From: Dysgonomonas sp. Marseille-P4361 | GTDB lineage: Bacteria > Bacteroidota > Bacteroidia > Bacteroidales > Dysgonomonadaceae | Length of the DNA: 64,000 nucleotides | Assembly (NCBI RefSeq): GCF_900343125.1 | Contig: NZ_OPYL01000004.1 | Location: forward strand, 294,541 to 358,540 | Reading direction: 5' to 3' | Part shown: piece by piece, positions 26,449 to 36,355 of the stretch | Numbering within the stretch: position 1 is the stretch's first letter | How the letters are laid out: the number at the start of each line of letters is the position of its first letter | The notes under the pieces: generated by a model | The model's input: the letters and a program-made list of their open reading frames with translations, nothing else | The model's database searches: none | Told to the model about the DNA's origin: nothing | Position numbers and translations under genes: made by a program

Positions 26449-27855
26449 ATGAATCTTTCGCTTACTCAACAGCTATGGACTAACTGTCTAAAAGTGATTC
26501 AGGATAATATCCCTGATGCAGCTTTCAAGACATGGTTTCTACCAATTGTACCACTATCTTTCGACAATAAGGTGTTTACAATACAAGTACCTAGCCAATT
26601 CTTTTATGAGTACCTGGAAGACAAATTTGCAGATCTTCTAAAAACAACCTTACATAGAGAGATAGGGAAGGATACTATTTTGCAGTACCGCATCCTAATG
26701 GAGAATACAACAAATACAGTTGTAGACTATAGAGGTGACGCAAAAGCTATTGCACCTAATAAAGCTTCTTCAAAAACAGCGACAGCTAAAATACCTAATC
26801 CATTTCAAAAGGTTGTTGCTGATGATTTTGATTCTCAATTAAATTCAAAATATACTTTTGACAACTTTTTTGAAGGGGAAAGTAATAAACTTACTCGCAC
26901 TGTAGGAGAAACTATTATTCAGAATCCGGGTAAAACTGCATTTAACCCTTTATTTATACATGGTTCTTCAGGTGTTGGAAAAACTCACTTATGCCACGGT
27001 ATAGGAAATGGTATTAAAGAACTATATCCAGAGAAAAGAGTATTATATGTATCAGCTCACTTATTCAAAATACAATATGCTGATGCAGGACGCTACAATA
27101 CAACAAACGATTTCATCAACTTCTATCAAGGTATAGATGTATTAATCATTGATGACATCCACGAGTTAGCTGGAATTGAGAAAACTCAGAATACCCTATT
27201 CCATATTTTCAACCATCTCCACCAAAACAATAAGCAATTGATTCTTACTTCAGACAAGGCACCTGCCGAACTACAAGGAGTAGAAGAACGCCTACTGACT
27301 CGTTTCAGATGGGGACTAACAACTAAAATAGAACATCCGGATAAAGCTTTACGTTTAAAAATATTAAACAATAAAATATTACACGACGGACTCTCTATCC
27401 CCGAAGATGTAGTTGACTATATTGCAGAAAATGTAACCAACAATGCTCGCGACCTCGAAGGAGTTATTGTATCTATTATGGCTCACTCACTTGTTTACAA
27501 CAAGGAAATAGACCTTCCTTTAGCCAGGAGAGTCATCGGACAAGCCATCAAGAAAATAGAAGCAAAGAAAATAACAGTCAATACAATAGAATCGGCTGTA
27601 TGTGATTTCTACAACATAAAATCAGAACTTATCCATACCGCTTCCCGAAAACGTCCGATCGTTCAGGCAAGACAAATTACGATGTACCTATCTAAAACAT
27701 ACACAGAGATGTCTCTTGCTCAGATAGGATCACTTATCGGGAAAAAGAATCACGCTACTGTATTACACGCATGTAAGATCGTTAAAGAACAAATGGAGGT
27801 AGACAAAACCTTCAGAGACGAAATAGCAGAAATAGAAAAGAAATTAAAAAGCTGA
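26449..27855 (+). CDS. dnaA: Chromosomal replication initiator DnaA
   Basis: A 468-residue initiator protein that binds DnaA boxes and melts the origin. Domain I is residues 1-90 and a short linker (95-120) follows. The AAA+ domain has Walker A GSSGVGKT (172-179), Walker B LIIDDIHEL (about 232-240), and the arginine-finger region EERLLTRFRWGL. Domain IV carries the DNA-binding signature with KKNHATVLHACK near the C-terminus. Length and all landmarks are standard. The flanking spacers (331 and 368 bp) hold no clear DnaA boxes, so the origin may lie elsewhere. Confidence 0.97.
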   Translation: MNLSLTQQLWTNCLKVIQDNIPDAAFKTWFLPIVPLSFDNKVFTIQVPSQFFYEYLEDKFADLLKTTLHREIGKDTILQYRILMENTTNTVVDYRGDAKAIAPNKASSKTATAKIPNPFQKVVADDFDSQLNSKYTFDNFFEGESNKLTRTVGETIIQNPGKTAFNPLFIHGSSGVGKTHLCHGIGNGIKELYPEKRVLYVSAHLFKIQYADAGRYNTTNDFINFYQGIDVLIIDDIHELAGIEKTQNTLFHIFNHLHQNNKQLILTSDKAPAELQGVEERLLTRFRWGLTTKIEHPDKALRLKILNNKILHDGLSIPEDVVDYIAENVTNNARDLEGVIVSIMAHSLVYNKEIDLPLARRVIGQAIKKIEAKKITVNTIESAVCDFYNIKSELIHTASRKRPIVQARQITMYLSKTYTEMSLAQIGSLIGKKNHATVLHACKIVKEQMEVDKTFRDEIAEIEKKLKS

Positions 27856-27873
27856 TAATGTTATCAGCTTTTT
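27846..27873 (+). terminator. Terminator overlapping the end of dnaA
   Basis: A 13-bp stem AAAAAGCTGATAA (27846-27858) and TTATCAGCTTTTT (27861-27873) with a 2-nt spacer, followed by CTTTTTT. The TGA stop codon lies inside the left arm. Confidence 0.9.
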
Positions 27874-28223
27874 CTTTTTTTCGATAGAGAACAATTCACT
27901 AATATACTCATCTAAAAAAAGCCATCATAAAAGAACTCTTTTCTGATAAATATTTTTCAATTTTCACTCACTCATCAACAGATTCCACAAAGACTACATC
28001 TATAAACAAATAATCCTTATTGTTTTTTTCAATATACAAACCCTTAACCCCGCTAACCCTATCCATATTGTAAAGTAGAGTGAACAAAATGCTATTTTTT
28101 CACATTAGAAGACGTTTTTTGTCACAATATCGATAAAATATATGGCTCATTTTATTCTTTTTTGATAAATAAAAAAGGTATCTTTGCGCCTATAAAATCA
28201 TAAATATTTAATATTAAAAGGTT
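27874..28223. other. Intergenic region between dnaA and the nuo operon
   Basis: This AT-rich 350-bp spacer has no open frame worth calling. The last 50 bp hold a -7 element for nuoA. Runs of T and short pyrimidine tracts are frequent, but I found no clear hairpin, repeat or operator. Confidence 0.5.
28179..28186 (+). promoter_or_regulatory. Candidate -7 element of the nuo operon
   Basis: TATCTTTG at 28179-28186, 37 bp before the nuoA ATG. The nearest TTTG upstream is only 14 bp away, so the -33 box is unclear. Confidence 0.5.
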
Positions 28224-28592
28224 ATGAGTTCAAGCATATATGACTTTATACCCATTTTAATGCAAATTGCGTTTTCTTTCTTATTTGTATTTGCCACTGT
28301 ATTGGCTTCAAATATGCTAGGACCTAAACGCAAGAATGCAAACAAACTTGCCAATTTTGAGTGTGGACTAGATCCTATCGGAAATGCACGCTCTCCTTTC
28401 CCTGTCAAATACTTTCTTGTAGCTATTTTGTTTGTCCTTTTCGACATAGAGATTATCTTTATGTACCCTTGGGCTGTCAACTTCCAAGAGTTAGGATGGG
28501 AAGGTTTTGGAAAGATGGGAATCTTCATAGCTGTAATAATCGTTGGGTTCTTCTACGAAGCAAAACGTAGAGCTTTGGACTGGGAGAAATAA
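28224..28592 (+). CDS. nuoA: NADH-quinone oxidoreductase subunit A
   Basis: A 122-residue membrane subunit with three hydrophobic helices. The conserved NuoA loop [11 protein letters not shown] and [20 protein letters not shown] are present, followed by the acidic [11 protein letters not shown] stretch. It is the first gene of the 14-gene complex I operon and the only one preceded by a large gap. The ATG at 28224 gives a normal length. Confidence 0.95.
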   Translation: MSSSIYDFIPILMQIAFSFLFVFATVLASNMLGPKRKNANKLANFECGLDPIGNARSPFPVKYFLVAILFVLFDIEIIFMYPWAVNFQELGWEGFGKMGIFIAVIIVGFFYEAKRRALDWEK

Positions 28593-28605
28593 AAGTTCTG
28601 AAATT

Positions 28606-29157
28606 ATGAGTAAATCATCAAATATAAATGTAGTTCCAGCTCCGGAAGGATATACCGGACATGGATTTTTTGCTACAAAATTCGATTACGTCATAGGTTT
28701 AGCACGCGCTAACTCCCTATGGCCTTTACCTTTTGCAACCTCTTGTTGTGGAATTGAGTTCATGGCAACCATGGCCTCTACTTACGACATGGGACGTTTT
28801 GGCGCTGAACGGAACAGTTTCTCTCCACGCCAGGCTGACATGTTGCTTGTAATGGGCACCATTTCTAAGAAGATGGCTCCTATTCTTCGCCATGTTTACG
28901 AACAAATGGCTGAACCGAAATGGGTTATTGCTGTTGGCGCTTGTGCCTCTTCGGGTGGTGTATTCGATACTTATTCCGTACTTCAGGGTATCGACAAAGT
29001 GATTCCGGTAGACGTTTATGTACCGGGATGCCCTCCTAGACCAGAGCAAATACTTGACGGGCTGATGCAATTACAGGAGATCGTAAAACACGAATCTATT
29101 CACCGCAGAGGTTCTGAAAGATATGAAGAACTGCTGAAAACATATAAATTCGAATAA
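28606..29157 (+). CDS. nuoB: NADH-quinone oxidoreductase subunit B
   Basis: A 183-residue peripheral subunit that carries the terminal 4Fe-4S cluster N2, next to the quinone site. The cluster ligands are seen in [18 protein letters not shown] and [10 protein letters not shown] place the start at ATG 28606, 13 bp after nuoA, rather than at an upstream in-frame start at 28543 that lies inside nuoA and adds a non-conserved leader. Confidence 0.95.
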   Translation: MSKSSNINVVPAPEGYTGHGFFATKFDYVIGLARANSLWPLPFATSCCGIEFMATMASTYDMGRFGAERNSFSPRQADMLLVMGTISKKMAPILRHVYEQMAEPKWVIAVGACASSGGVFDTYSVLQGIDKVIPVDVYVPGCPPRPEQILDGLMQLQEIVKHESIHRRGSERYEELLKTYKFE

Positions 29158-29161
29158 AAAT

Positions 29162-29695
29162 ATGGCACTCGAAATCTCAACTATTGAAAATAAAATAAGT
29201 GAGAAATTTGGAACAAATGTTTCTAATTTCAGGATGGAACGTGACATATTCACATTCGAGGCTACTCCACAAGCAATCATCGAAGTTATCAGCTTCATGA
29301 AAACTGATGAGACATTACGTTTCTACTTCCTTACAGACTTATGCGGAGTTCATTATCCTGACAATGATAAATCAGCGCAATTTGCTGTAGTTTATCTTCT
29401 TCACAATTGGATTGACAACGTAAGAGTTAGAGTAAAAACATTTCTTAACGGAGACAAACCTGAAGTTTCAACTCTGACAGAGATTTTTCAGGCAGCAAAC
29501 TGGATGGAACGCGAAACTTACGACTTTTTTGGCATCAAGTTTACCGGACATCCAAACCTAAAGCGTATTCTTAACGACGAAGGAATGGTTTCATTTCCTA
29601 TGCGCAAAGACCATCCATTGGAAGATGCAGGACGTACAGATAAAGATGACAGATTCTTCGGACGTACTCCGAACAATTATGAACCAACTAAATAA
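29162..29695 (+). CDS. nuoC: NADH-quinone oxidoreductase subunit C
   Basis: A 177-residue 30-kDa-type subunit of the peripheral arm. The family stretch ERETYDFFGIKFTGHPNLKR and the terminal PMRKDHPLE are clear. It is a separate gene, 14 bp before nuoD; in E. coli, and as I recall in Bacteroides, C and D are fused into one protein. Confidence 0.93.
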   Translation: MALEISTIENKISEKFGTNVSNFRMERDIFTFEATPQAIIEVISFMKTDETLRFYFLTDLCGVHYPDNDKSAQFAVVYLLHNWIDNVRVRVKTFLNGDKPEVSTLTEIFQAANWMERETYDFFGIKFTGHPNLKRILNDEGMVSFPMRKDHPLEDAGRTDKDDRFFGRTPNNYEPTK

Positions 29696-29709
29696 AGCAA
29701 AGTAAGTAA

Positions 29710-30945
29710 ATGTCAGATCAACTAATAAATCCGGAACATCGCTTTGCGAAAATCGTTAGAGAACAAGCTCTAAATGAGGGAAAGGAGTTGAATATCCTCA
29801 ATTTTGGACCAACTCACCCTTCTACTCACGGGGTATTTCAGAATATCCTTTTACTAGATGGCGAACGCATCGTTGACTGTGATACTACATTGGGTTACAT
29901 TCACCGTGCTTTCGAAAAGATTGCTGAGCATAGAACATTCTATCAGATCACTACACTTACCGACCGCCTGAACTACTGTTCCGCACCAATCAACAATATG
30001 GCTTGGTGGATGACAGTAGAAAAAGCACTTGGAGTAGAGGTTCCGAAACGTGCACAATATATGCGTGTTATTGTCATGGAACTTGCTCGCATCACCGATC
30101 ACCTTATATGTAATGGTATCTTAGGAGTCGACCTTGGCGCATATACTCCATTCCTATATGTAATGAAATACAGAGAGCTGGCATACGACATCTACGAAGA
30201 AATATGCGGAGCGCGTATGACTACCAATATGGGACGTATCGGAGGATTCGAACGAGACTTTAGCGATGCAGTATGGAAAAAGCTAGACGAGTTCCTTGAA
30301 GGATTCCCTAAAGCATGGGATCAGATGGAAAGTCTTTTCCTTCGCAATCGTATCTTTATCGACCGCCTTGTTGGTGTTGGAGCTATTTCTGCCGAAAAAG
30401 CAATGAATTACGGATTCACAGGACCAAACTTGCGTGCTACGGGGATCGACTACGATGTACGTGTAGCTCAACCATATAGTTCGTACGAAGATTTTGACTT
30501 CATCGTTCCTGTAGGACAATCGGGAGACACTTACGACCGCTGGTGTGTACGTGCTGCCGAAGTAAAAGAAAGTATAAAAATTATACGTCAAGCCATTGCC
30601 AATATGCCGGAAGGCCCATATCACGCAGACGTACCGGATTATTATCTTCCTCCTAAAGATGAAGTATATACAGAAATGGAAGCATTGATCAATCACTTCA
30701 AAATTGTAATGGGTGAAGTTCCTGTCCCTATAGCTGAAGTATATCATTCGGTAGAAGCAGCCAATGGTGAATTAGGAATGTATCTTATCACCGACGGATC
30801 ACGCTCTCCATTCCGCCTACATTTCCGCAGACCATGCTTTGTCTATTATCAGGCATTCCCTGAAATGATTAAAGGAGGTATGTTCTCGGATGCAGTAGCT
30901 ACACTTTCAAGTATAAATGTTATCGCCGGAGAATTAGACGCTTAA
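29710..30945 (+). CDS. nuoD: NADH-quinone oxidoreductase subunit D
   Basis: A 411-residue 49-kDa-type subunit that helps form the quinone-binding pocket. Landmarks: NFGPTHPSTHGVF near residue 30, CDTTLGYIHRAFEKIAEHR, the segment ARITDHLICNG, and the C-terminal DGSRSPFRLHFRRP. It retains the fold of the NiFe-hydrogenase large subunit but no NiFe-binding cysteines, as expected. Confidence 0.95.
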   Translation: MSDQLINPEHRFAKIVREQALNEGKELNILNFGPTHPSTHGVFQNILLLDGERIVDCDTTLGYIHRAFEKIAEHRTFYQITTLTDRLNYCSAPINNMAWWMTVEKALGVEVPKRAQYMRVIVMELARITDHLICNGILGVDLGAYTPFLYVMKYRELAYDIYEEICGARMTTNMGRIGGFERDFSDAVWKKLDEFLEGFPKAWDQMESLFLRNRIFIDRLVGVGAISAEKAMNYGFTGPNLRATGIDYDVRVAQPYSSYEDFDFIVPVGQSGDTYDRWCVRAAEVKESIKIIRQAIANMPEGPYHADVPDYYLPPKDEVYTEMEALINHFKIVMGEVPVPIAEVYHSVEAANGELGMYLITDGSRSPFRLHFRRPCFVYYQAFPEMIKGGMFSDAVATLSSINVIAGELDA

Positions 30946-30989
30946 TCGCAATGAAAATAAGAATAAGAGAATATAAACAAATAATAAAT

Positions 30990-31481
30990 ATGTCGGACGA
31001 ACTAATGGCTCGCATCAACGAACTATTGAGCCACTATCCGGCAGACAAGAAGAAATCGGCTATGCTTCCGGTATTGCATGCAGTACAAGATGCGCATGAC
31101 AACTGGTTGAGCGTTGAGCTAATGGACAAGGTGGCCGAAATATTAGAAGTAAAACCTATCGAAGTATATGAGGTTGTAACATTTTATACAATGTTTAACC
31201 AAAAACCGATAGCGAAATACATGTTCGAATTTTGCCGTACAGCTTGCTGCTGCTTACGCGGTGGTGAGGATCTAATGGATTATACCTGCCAAAAATTAGG
31301 TATTAAGCCCGGAGAGATTACGGAAGATGGCATGTTCAGCGTAGTTGGCGTGGAATGTCTCGGTGCATGTGGTTTTGGACCAATGCTCCAACTGGGAGAT
31401 AACTACCATGAAAATCTGACTAAAGAAAAAATGGACGCCTTGATCGAAGATTGTAAACAAGGAAAAGTAAACCTACATTAA
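30990..31481 (+). CDS. nuoE: NADH-quinone oxidoreductase subunit E
   Basis: A 163-residue (24-kDa type) subunit with a 2Fe-2S cluster bound by Cys in FCRTACCCLRGG and VECLGACGFGPM. The start is uncertain: an ATG at 30951, 5 bp after nuoD, adds 13 basic residues, while ATG 30990 (MSDELMARINELL) matches the usual N-terminus better. The thioredoxin-like fold partner NuoF follows directly. The presence of E, F and G implies NADH is the electron donor. Confidence 0.92.
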   Translation: MSDELMARINELLSHYPADKKKSAMLPVLHAVQDAHDNWLSVELMDKVAEILEVKPIEVYEVVTFYTMFNQKPIAKYMFEFCRTACCCLRGGEDLMDYTCQKLGIKPGEITEDGMFSVVGVECLGACGFGPMLQLGDNYHENLTKEKMDALIEDCKQGKVNLH

Positions 31482-31490
31482 TATTTTGCG

Positions 31491-32846
31491 ATGGCTAGAA
31501 AAATTTTACTTGAGAAAATAGATATACCTGGCATACAGGAATATGAGGTTTATCGCAAAAATGGCGGATACGCATCGGTAGAAAAAGCTCTTAAGACGAT
31601 GACTCCGGACGAAGTTGTAGAACAAGTAAAAACTTCGGGTATCAGAGGTCGTGGAGGAGCAGGATTCCCTATGGGAATGAAATGGAGCTTTATCGATAAA
31701 AAATCGGGGAAACCTCGCCACTTGGTCGTTAATGCGGATGAGTCAGAGCCGGGTACTTTCAAAGACCGTTTCTTGATGCACCATATCCCTCACTTATTGA
31801 TCGAAGGTGCTATTGTATCCAGCTATGCTCTTGAGGCAAACTTATCTTATATCTACATACGTGGAGAATTTATGTGGATATTCAAGATACTTGAGAAAGC
31901 AATAAAAGAAGCCTATGCCAATGGTTGGTTAGGTAAAAACATATTAGGAACAGGCTATGACCTGGACTTGCATGTACACTGTGGAGGTGGAGCGTATGTT
32001 TGCGGTGAAGAGACTGCCCTTATCGAATCATTAGAAGGGAAAAGAGGAAACCCTCGTATGAAACCACCATTCCCAGCTGTTAGTGGACTATGGAGTGAGC
32101 CTACTGTTGTAAATAACGTAGAGTCTATTTCCAACGTTTCTTGGATTATCAACAACGGTGGTGAAGAATACGCTAAGATTGGAGTAGGAAGATCGACCGG
32201 AACAAAACTTATTTCTGCATCGGGACACATCAAAAATCCTGGAGTATATGAAATTGAGATGGGATTAACTGTTGATGAGTTCTTCCATTCTGATGAATAT
32301 TGCGGTGGCATGATGGATGATCGTCCTCTAAAAGGAATTATCCCCGGAGGAGCATCTGTTCCTATCCTTCCTCCTAAATACATATTTAAAACAGCGAATG
32401 GTGAAGACCGTTTAATGTCATACGAATCTTGGTCTGATGGAGGTTTTATCACCGGATCATCTTTAGGATCGGGAGGTTTTATCGTTTACAACGACACAGC
32501 GTGTATCGTACGTAACACATGGAACTTCGCTCGTTTCTTCCACCACGAAAGTTGTGGACAATGTTCACCTTGTCGTGAGGGAACTGGATGGATGGACAAA
32601 ATCTTATACCGTATCGAGCATGGACAAGGTCGTGAAGAAGATATAGACCTACTATGGAGCATCCAAAGCCAGATAGAAGGAAATACAATTTGTCCGTTAG
32701 GCGATGCGGCATCGTGGCCGGTAGCAGCTGCAATCAGACACTTCCGCGAAGAGTTTGAATACCATGTTCGCTTCCCTGAAAAGATAAAGAACAGAGACCA
32801 TTTTGTAAATGAACCGATGGATAGCGTTCGTCACCTTTTGAAATAA
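31491..32846 (+). CDS. nuoF: NADH-quinone oxidoreductase subunit F
   Basis: A 451-residue flavoprotein subunit that oxidises NADH. Visible are the nucleotide/FMN segment GRGGAGFPMGMKW, NADESEPGTFKDR, the loop CGGGAYVCGEETALIES, and the 4Fe-4S motif ESCGQCSPCREGTGW with the later Cys in NTICPLGDA. Start ATG 31491, 9 bp after nuoE. Confidence 0.96.
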   Translation: MARKILLEKIDIPGIQEYEVYRKNGGYASVEKALKTMTPDEVVEQVKTSGIRGRGGAGFPMGMKWSFIDKKSGKPRHLVVNADESEPGTFKDRFLMHHIPHLLIEGAIVSSYALEANLSYIYIRGEFMWIFKILEKAIKEAYANGWLGKNILGTGYDLDLHVHCGGGAYVCGEETALIESLEGKRGNPRMKPPFPAVSGLWSEPTVVNNVESISNVSWIINNGGEEYAKIGVGRSTGTKLISASGHIKNPGVYEIEMGLTVDEFFHSDEYCGGMMDDRPLKGIIPGGASVPILPPKYIFKTANGEDRLMSYESWSDGGFITGSSLGSGGFIVYNDTACIVRNTWNFARFFHHESCGQCSPCREGTGWMDKILYRIEHGQGREEDIDLLWSIQSQIEGNTICPLGDAASWPVAAAIRHFREEFEYHVRFPEKIKNRDHFVNEPMDSVRHLLK

Positions 32847-32853
32847 GAGAGAT

Positions 32854-33900
32854 ATGAAAATTACAATAGATGGACATACAGTAGAAGTAGAAGCAGGAAC
32901 AACCATCCTCGAAGCGGCTCGCATCGTAGGGGGTGACAGTGTTCCACCTACAATGTGCTACTACTCTAAATTAAAAGATTGTGGAGGAAAATGCCGTTGC
33001 TGCCTTGTAGAGGTAACTAAAGGCAGTGAGAAAGATCCTCGTCCAATGCCAAAACTTCAACCTTCGTGCGTTACTGCTGTTCAAGATGGAATGGAAGTGA
33101 AAAGTGCTACTTCAGAAAGAGCTAAAGTTTCGCGCAAAGCGGTATCGGAATTCCTATTGATCAATCACCCTCTCGACTGTCCTGTATGCGATCAGGCCGG
33201 AGAGTGTAATCTGCAAGACTTGGCATACGGGAATGATAATTTCAAATCTCGCTTTGTAGAAGAGAAACGTACATTTGAGCCTGAAGATATAGGTCCTTAT
33301 ATTCAGTTACACATGAACAGATGCGTATTGTGCTATCGTTGTGTAAAACTAACAGACCAGTTAACACCCGAAAGAGTTCATGGTGTGCTGGGAAGAGGAG
33401 ATCATGCTCAAATATCAACTTACATAGAAAGAGCAATCGACAATGATTTCTCAGGGAACGTTATTGATGTTTGTCCCGTAGGAGCCCTCACTGATAAAAC
33501 TTTTCGCTTTAAATCTCGCGTTTGGTTTACTAAAAAATTCAATGCTCACCGTCATTGCACAAAATGTTCCGGAAAAACAGTCCTTTGGATGTTTGGAGAA
33601 GAAGTTTTGAGGGTTACTGCCCGTAAAGATCAATGGAGCGAAGTAGAAGATTTTATCTGTAACGAATGCCGCTTCGAACATAAAAACGCTAGTGACTGGG
33701 TTATAGAAGGTCCAAGAAAATTCAGCAAGCCGTCTGTAAATAATGTAAATAATTATACAGAACATCAACATAAGGTAACAATTAAGACTGATGAACTTAT
33801 CCTAGAAGGAAGAAAAGAAGATAAAGAAAAAATCAGCATGCAGAATGTACCTTATAGTGCTAATGAATTAGAAGCAATTAAGAAAACAAAAGATAAATAA
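32854..33900 (+). CDS. nuoG: NADH-quinone oxidoreductase subunit G, short form
   Basis: A 348-residue subunit. The ferredoxin-like N-terminus binds a 2Fe-2S cluster (Cys35, Cys47, Cys50, Cys72). Then come the His-ligated 4Fe-4S site HPLDCPVCDQAGEC (His105, Cys109, Cys112, Cys118), a 4Fe-4S site (Cys157, Cys160, Cys163, Cys207), and a further Cys set (235, 238, 269, 272) of the molybdopterin-Fe4S4 kind. The protein ends soon after, so the large molybdopterin-like domain of the 900-residue E. coli protein is absent. The cluster wire itself looks complete. Confidence 0.92.
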   Translation: MKITIDGHTVEVEAGTTILEAARIVGGDSVPPTMCYYSKLKDCGGKCRCCLVEVTKGSEKDPRPMPKLQPSCVTAVQDGMEVKSATSERAKVSRKAVSEFLLINHPLDCPVCDQAGECNLQDLAYGNDNFKSRFVEEKRTFEPEDIGPYIQLHMNRCVLCYRCVKLTDQLTPERVHGVLGRGDHAQISTYIERAIDNDFSGNVIDVCPVGALTDKTFRFKSRVWFTKKFNAHRHCTKCSGKTVLWMFGEEVLRVTARKDQWSEVEDFICNECRFEHKNASDWVIEGPRKFSKPSVNNVNNYTEHQHKVTIKTDELILEGRKEDKEKISMQNVPYSANELEAIKKTKDK

Positions 33901-33905
33901 ATATA

Positions 33906-34949
33906 ATGGAAGTTGCATTTATTTTAGAAAAGCTGATCCTTATAGTTCTTGTATTTGCAGTAACGATGTTATTTGCTTTATACTCTACCTATGCAGAACG
34001 TAAAGTTGCCGGGTTTTTACAAGATCGTTTAGGACCAAATCGTGCCGGAATATTCGGTCTGTTACAACCTATTTGCGACGGAGCAAAACTCTTTGCTAAA
34101 GAGGAGTTTATGCCAAACACAAAGAATAAAATTTTATTTATTTGTGGACCGGCGGTAGCCATGAGTATCTCACTACTTGGTGCTGCCTTGATTCCGTGGG
34201 CCGAAAAATTTGTCATTGCAGGATACGGAGAAGTAAAACCTTACATTGGCGATGTTAATGTAGGTATTCTGTACATTGTAGCTGTTTTGTCTACCAGTGT
34301 ATATGGTATCATCATCGGGGGATGGGCTTCTAACAATAAATATTCATTGATAGGAGGAATTCGTGCCGGAGCTCAGATGATTTCTTACGAATTAGCTATG
34401 GGACTCTCTCTTATAGCACTTATAATGATGACCGGAAGTTTAAGCCTAGTAGACATTACAGAGCAACAAAGCGGATGGCATGGTATGCAGTGGAATATAA
34501 TTTATCAGCCGTTGACTTTCATCATTTTCCTTGTTTGTTCTTTTGCTGAGTGTAATCGTACACCTTTCGACTTAGCAGAATGTGAATCAGAGCTAGTAAA
34601 CGGACACCATACAGAATACTCTTCATTAGGAATGGGATTCTTTATGTTCTCCGAATATGCCAGCATGTTCTTCTCTTCTGCATTCATTTCGGTTCTGTTC
34701 TTTGGTGGGTACAACTATCCGTTCATAGACTGGGTAACTGAGAACTGGGGTGTAAACATCGCTAGTGCTTTGGGAGTATTATCACTTCTTGCCAAAACAG
34801 CATTCTTCATCTTCTTCTATATGTGGGTGCGCTGGACTATACCGAGATTTAGATATGACCAACTGATGAAACTTGGTTGGAAAATGTTATTCCCGCTAGC
34901 AATAGTGAACATTTTCTTAGTAGGTATTTTTACGCTGATCTTTAAATAA
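33906..34949 (+). CDS. nuoH: NADH-quinone oxidoreductase subunit H
   Basis: A 347-residue membrane subunit with about eight helices, at the junction of the two arms near the quinone site. Signature segments are YAERKVAGFLQDRLGPNRAG and AECNRTPFDLAECESELV, both strongly conserved in NuoH. It follows nuoG by 5 bp. Confidence 0.96.
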   Translation: MEVAFILEKLILIVLVFAVTMLFALYSTYAERKVAGFLQDRLGPNRAGIFGLLQPICDGAKLFAKEEFMPNTKNKILFICGPAVAMSISLLGAALIPWAEKFVIAGYGEVKPYIGDVNVGILYIVAVLSTSVYGIIIGGWASNNKYSLIGGIRAGAQMISYELAMGLSLIALIMMTGSLSLVDITEQQSGWHGMQWNIIYQPLTFIIFLVCSFAECNRTPFDLAECESELVNGHHTEYSSLGMGFFMFSEYASMFFSSAFISVLFFGGYNYPFIDWVTENWGVNIASALGVLSLLAKTAFFIFFYMWVRWTIPRFRYDQLMKLGWKMLFPLAIVNIFLVGIFTLIFK

Positions 34950-34957
34950 GCTTTAGA

Positions 34958-35491
34958 ATGTCAATAAAAGATATATCATTATCAGGAAAAAAGGTAGAAG
35001 TAGGTAATAAGAAAATGACTTTCTTAGAACGTATCTATCTGCCTGCTATAATACAAGGATTAGGAATTACAATCAAACACTTCTTCAAGAAGAAAGTAAC
35101 GATACAATATCCTGAACAACAGCGCGAGTTTAGTCCTGTATACCGAGGACAACATGTACTTATGCGCGACGAACAAGGTCGCGAACGCTGTACAGCATGT
35201 GGATTATGCGCACTTTCTTGTCCTGCCGAAGCCATCACAATGGTTGCAGCTGAACGCAAAGCAGGAGAAGAACAGCTTTATCGCGAAGAAAAATATGCTG
35301 CCACGTATGAAATAAATATGCTGCGTTGTATCTTCTGCGGATTGTGCGAAGAAGCTTGTCCGAAAGAAGCGATTTTCCTTACAAAATCGAAGAAACTAGT
35401 TAAACCTAAGCTAGAGAGAAAAGATTTCATTTACGGAAAAGACAAATTGGTTATTTCTGTAGAGGATGCCAAATCTGGTAAATACAATTAA
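34958..35491 (+). CDS. nuoI: NADH-quinone oxidoreductase subunit I
   Basis: A 177-residue ferredoxin-like subunit with two 4Fe-4S clusters (N6a and N6b), bound by CTACGLCALSCPAEA and CIFCGLCEEACPKEA. It transfers electrons towards NuoB. The N-terminal amphipathic helix region (residues 20-45) docks to the membrane arm in known structures. Confidence 0.95.
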   Translation: MSIKDISLSGKKVEVGNKKMTFLERIYLPAIIQGLGITIKHFFKKKVTIQYPEQQREFSPVYRGQHVLMRDEQGRERCTACGLCALSCPAEAITMVAAERKAGEEQLYREEKYAATYEINMLRCIFCGLCEEACPKEAIFLTKSKKLVKPKLERKDFIYGKDKLVISVEDAKSGKYN

Positions 35492-35518
35492 TAAGAGCTA
35501 CGAGATAAACGATATAAT

Positions 35519-36022
35519 ATGATTACAATTATTTTTTATATTCTGGCAGCCATAACCTTAGGAACAGGAATTCTTACGGTTCTGTCAAAAAACCCTATAC
35601 ACAGTGCAGTGTATATGGTTATTTGCTTTTTCTCCATCTCTGGTCACTTCCTGTTGTTAAACGCTTTATTTCTAGCGGTAGTAAATATTGTCGTTTATGC
35701 CGGAGCCATCATGGTACTTATACTGTTTACACTGATGTTGATGAATCTGAGTGAACAGAACGAACCGAAGAAAAAAGTGATAAGCCGGATTGCAGCTACT
35801 GCTTCTGCATGTTTGATGGGAATTGTATTACTTGCAGCACTGATTAAATCAACACCAATCATAGAAGGCTATCAAGCCGAAGGTTTAGACTATCAGTCGG
35901 TAAATGTTATCGGACAAGTGTTATTGGATGAATACCTTGTTCCTTTCGAATTTGCTGCTATACTTCTTATTACAGCAATGATTGGCGCAGTATTAATCTC
36001 GAAAAAAGAAACAAAAGCTTAA
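35519..36022 (+). CDS. nuoJ: NADH-quinone oxidoreductase subunit J
   Basis: A 167-residue membrane subunit with five predicted helices. The family segment NPIHSAVYMVICFFSISGHF and VVNIVVYAGAIMVLILFTLM are clear. It starts 27 bp after nuoI. Confidence 0.93.
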   Translation: MITIIFYILAAITLGTGILTVLSKNPIHSAVYMVICFFSISGHFLLLNALFLAVVNIVVYAGAIMVLILFTLMLMNLSEQNEPKKKVISRIAATASACLMGIVLLAALIKSTPIIEGYQAEGLDYQSVNVIGQVLLDEYLVPFEFAAILLITAMIGAVLISKKETKA

Positions 36023-36025
36023 GCT

Positions 36026-36349
36026 ATGTTGAATAATATATTAGAACAAGTAGGAATCGACAATTACATCTATCTATGTATTCTTCTGTTTACAATAGGT
36101 GCAATTGGATTACTGTATCGTAGAAGTACGATCGTTATGTTAATGTCGGTCGAGTTAATGCTTGCCGCTGCAAATATGCTATTAACTGTTTTCTCTGTAT
36201 ATCACCAAGACACAAGCGGACAAGTATTTGTCATTTTCTCGCTTGCAGTAGCTGCCGCTGAAGTAGCTGTAGGTCTGGCTATATTGGTAGCCATATACAG
36301 AAATATTGGAACAATAGATATTGATGAATTGAAAAACTTAAAAGGATAA
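36026..36349 (+). CDS. nuoK: NADH-quinone oxidoreductase subunit K
   Basis: A 107-residue subunit with three helices. The conserved membrane Glu residues are present in MLMSVELMLAAANM and AVAAAEVAVGLAI, which take part in proton transfer. Spacing to nuoJ is 3 bp. Confidence 0.95.
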   Translation: MLNNILEQVGIDNYIYLCILLFTIGAIGLLYRRSTIVMLMSVELMLAAANMLLTVFSVYHQDTSGQVFVIFSLAVAAAEVAVGLAILVAIYRNIGTIDIDELKNLKG

Positions 36350-36355
36350 TTTTGG

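Noticed and set aside
27874..28223. Possible replication origin next to dnaA.
   Set aside because: No TTATCCACA-like boxes in clusters on either side of dnaA.
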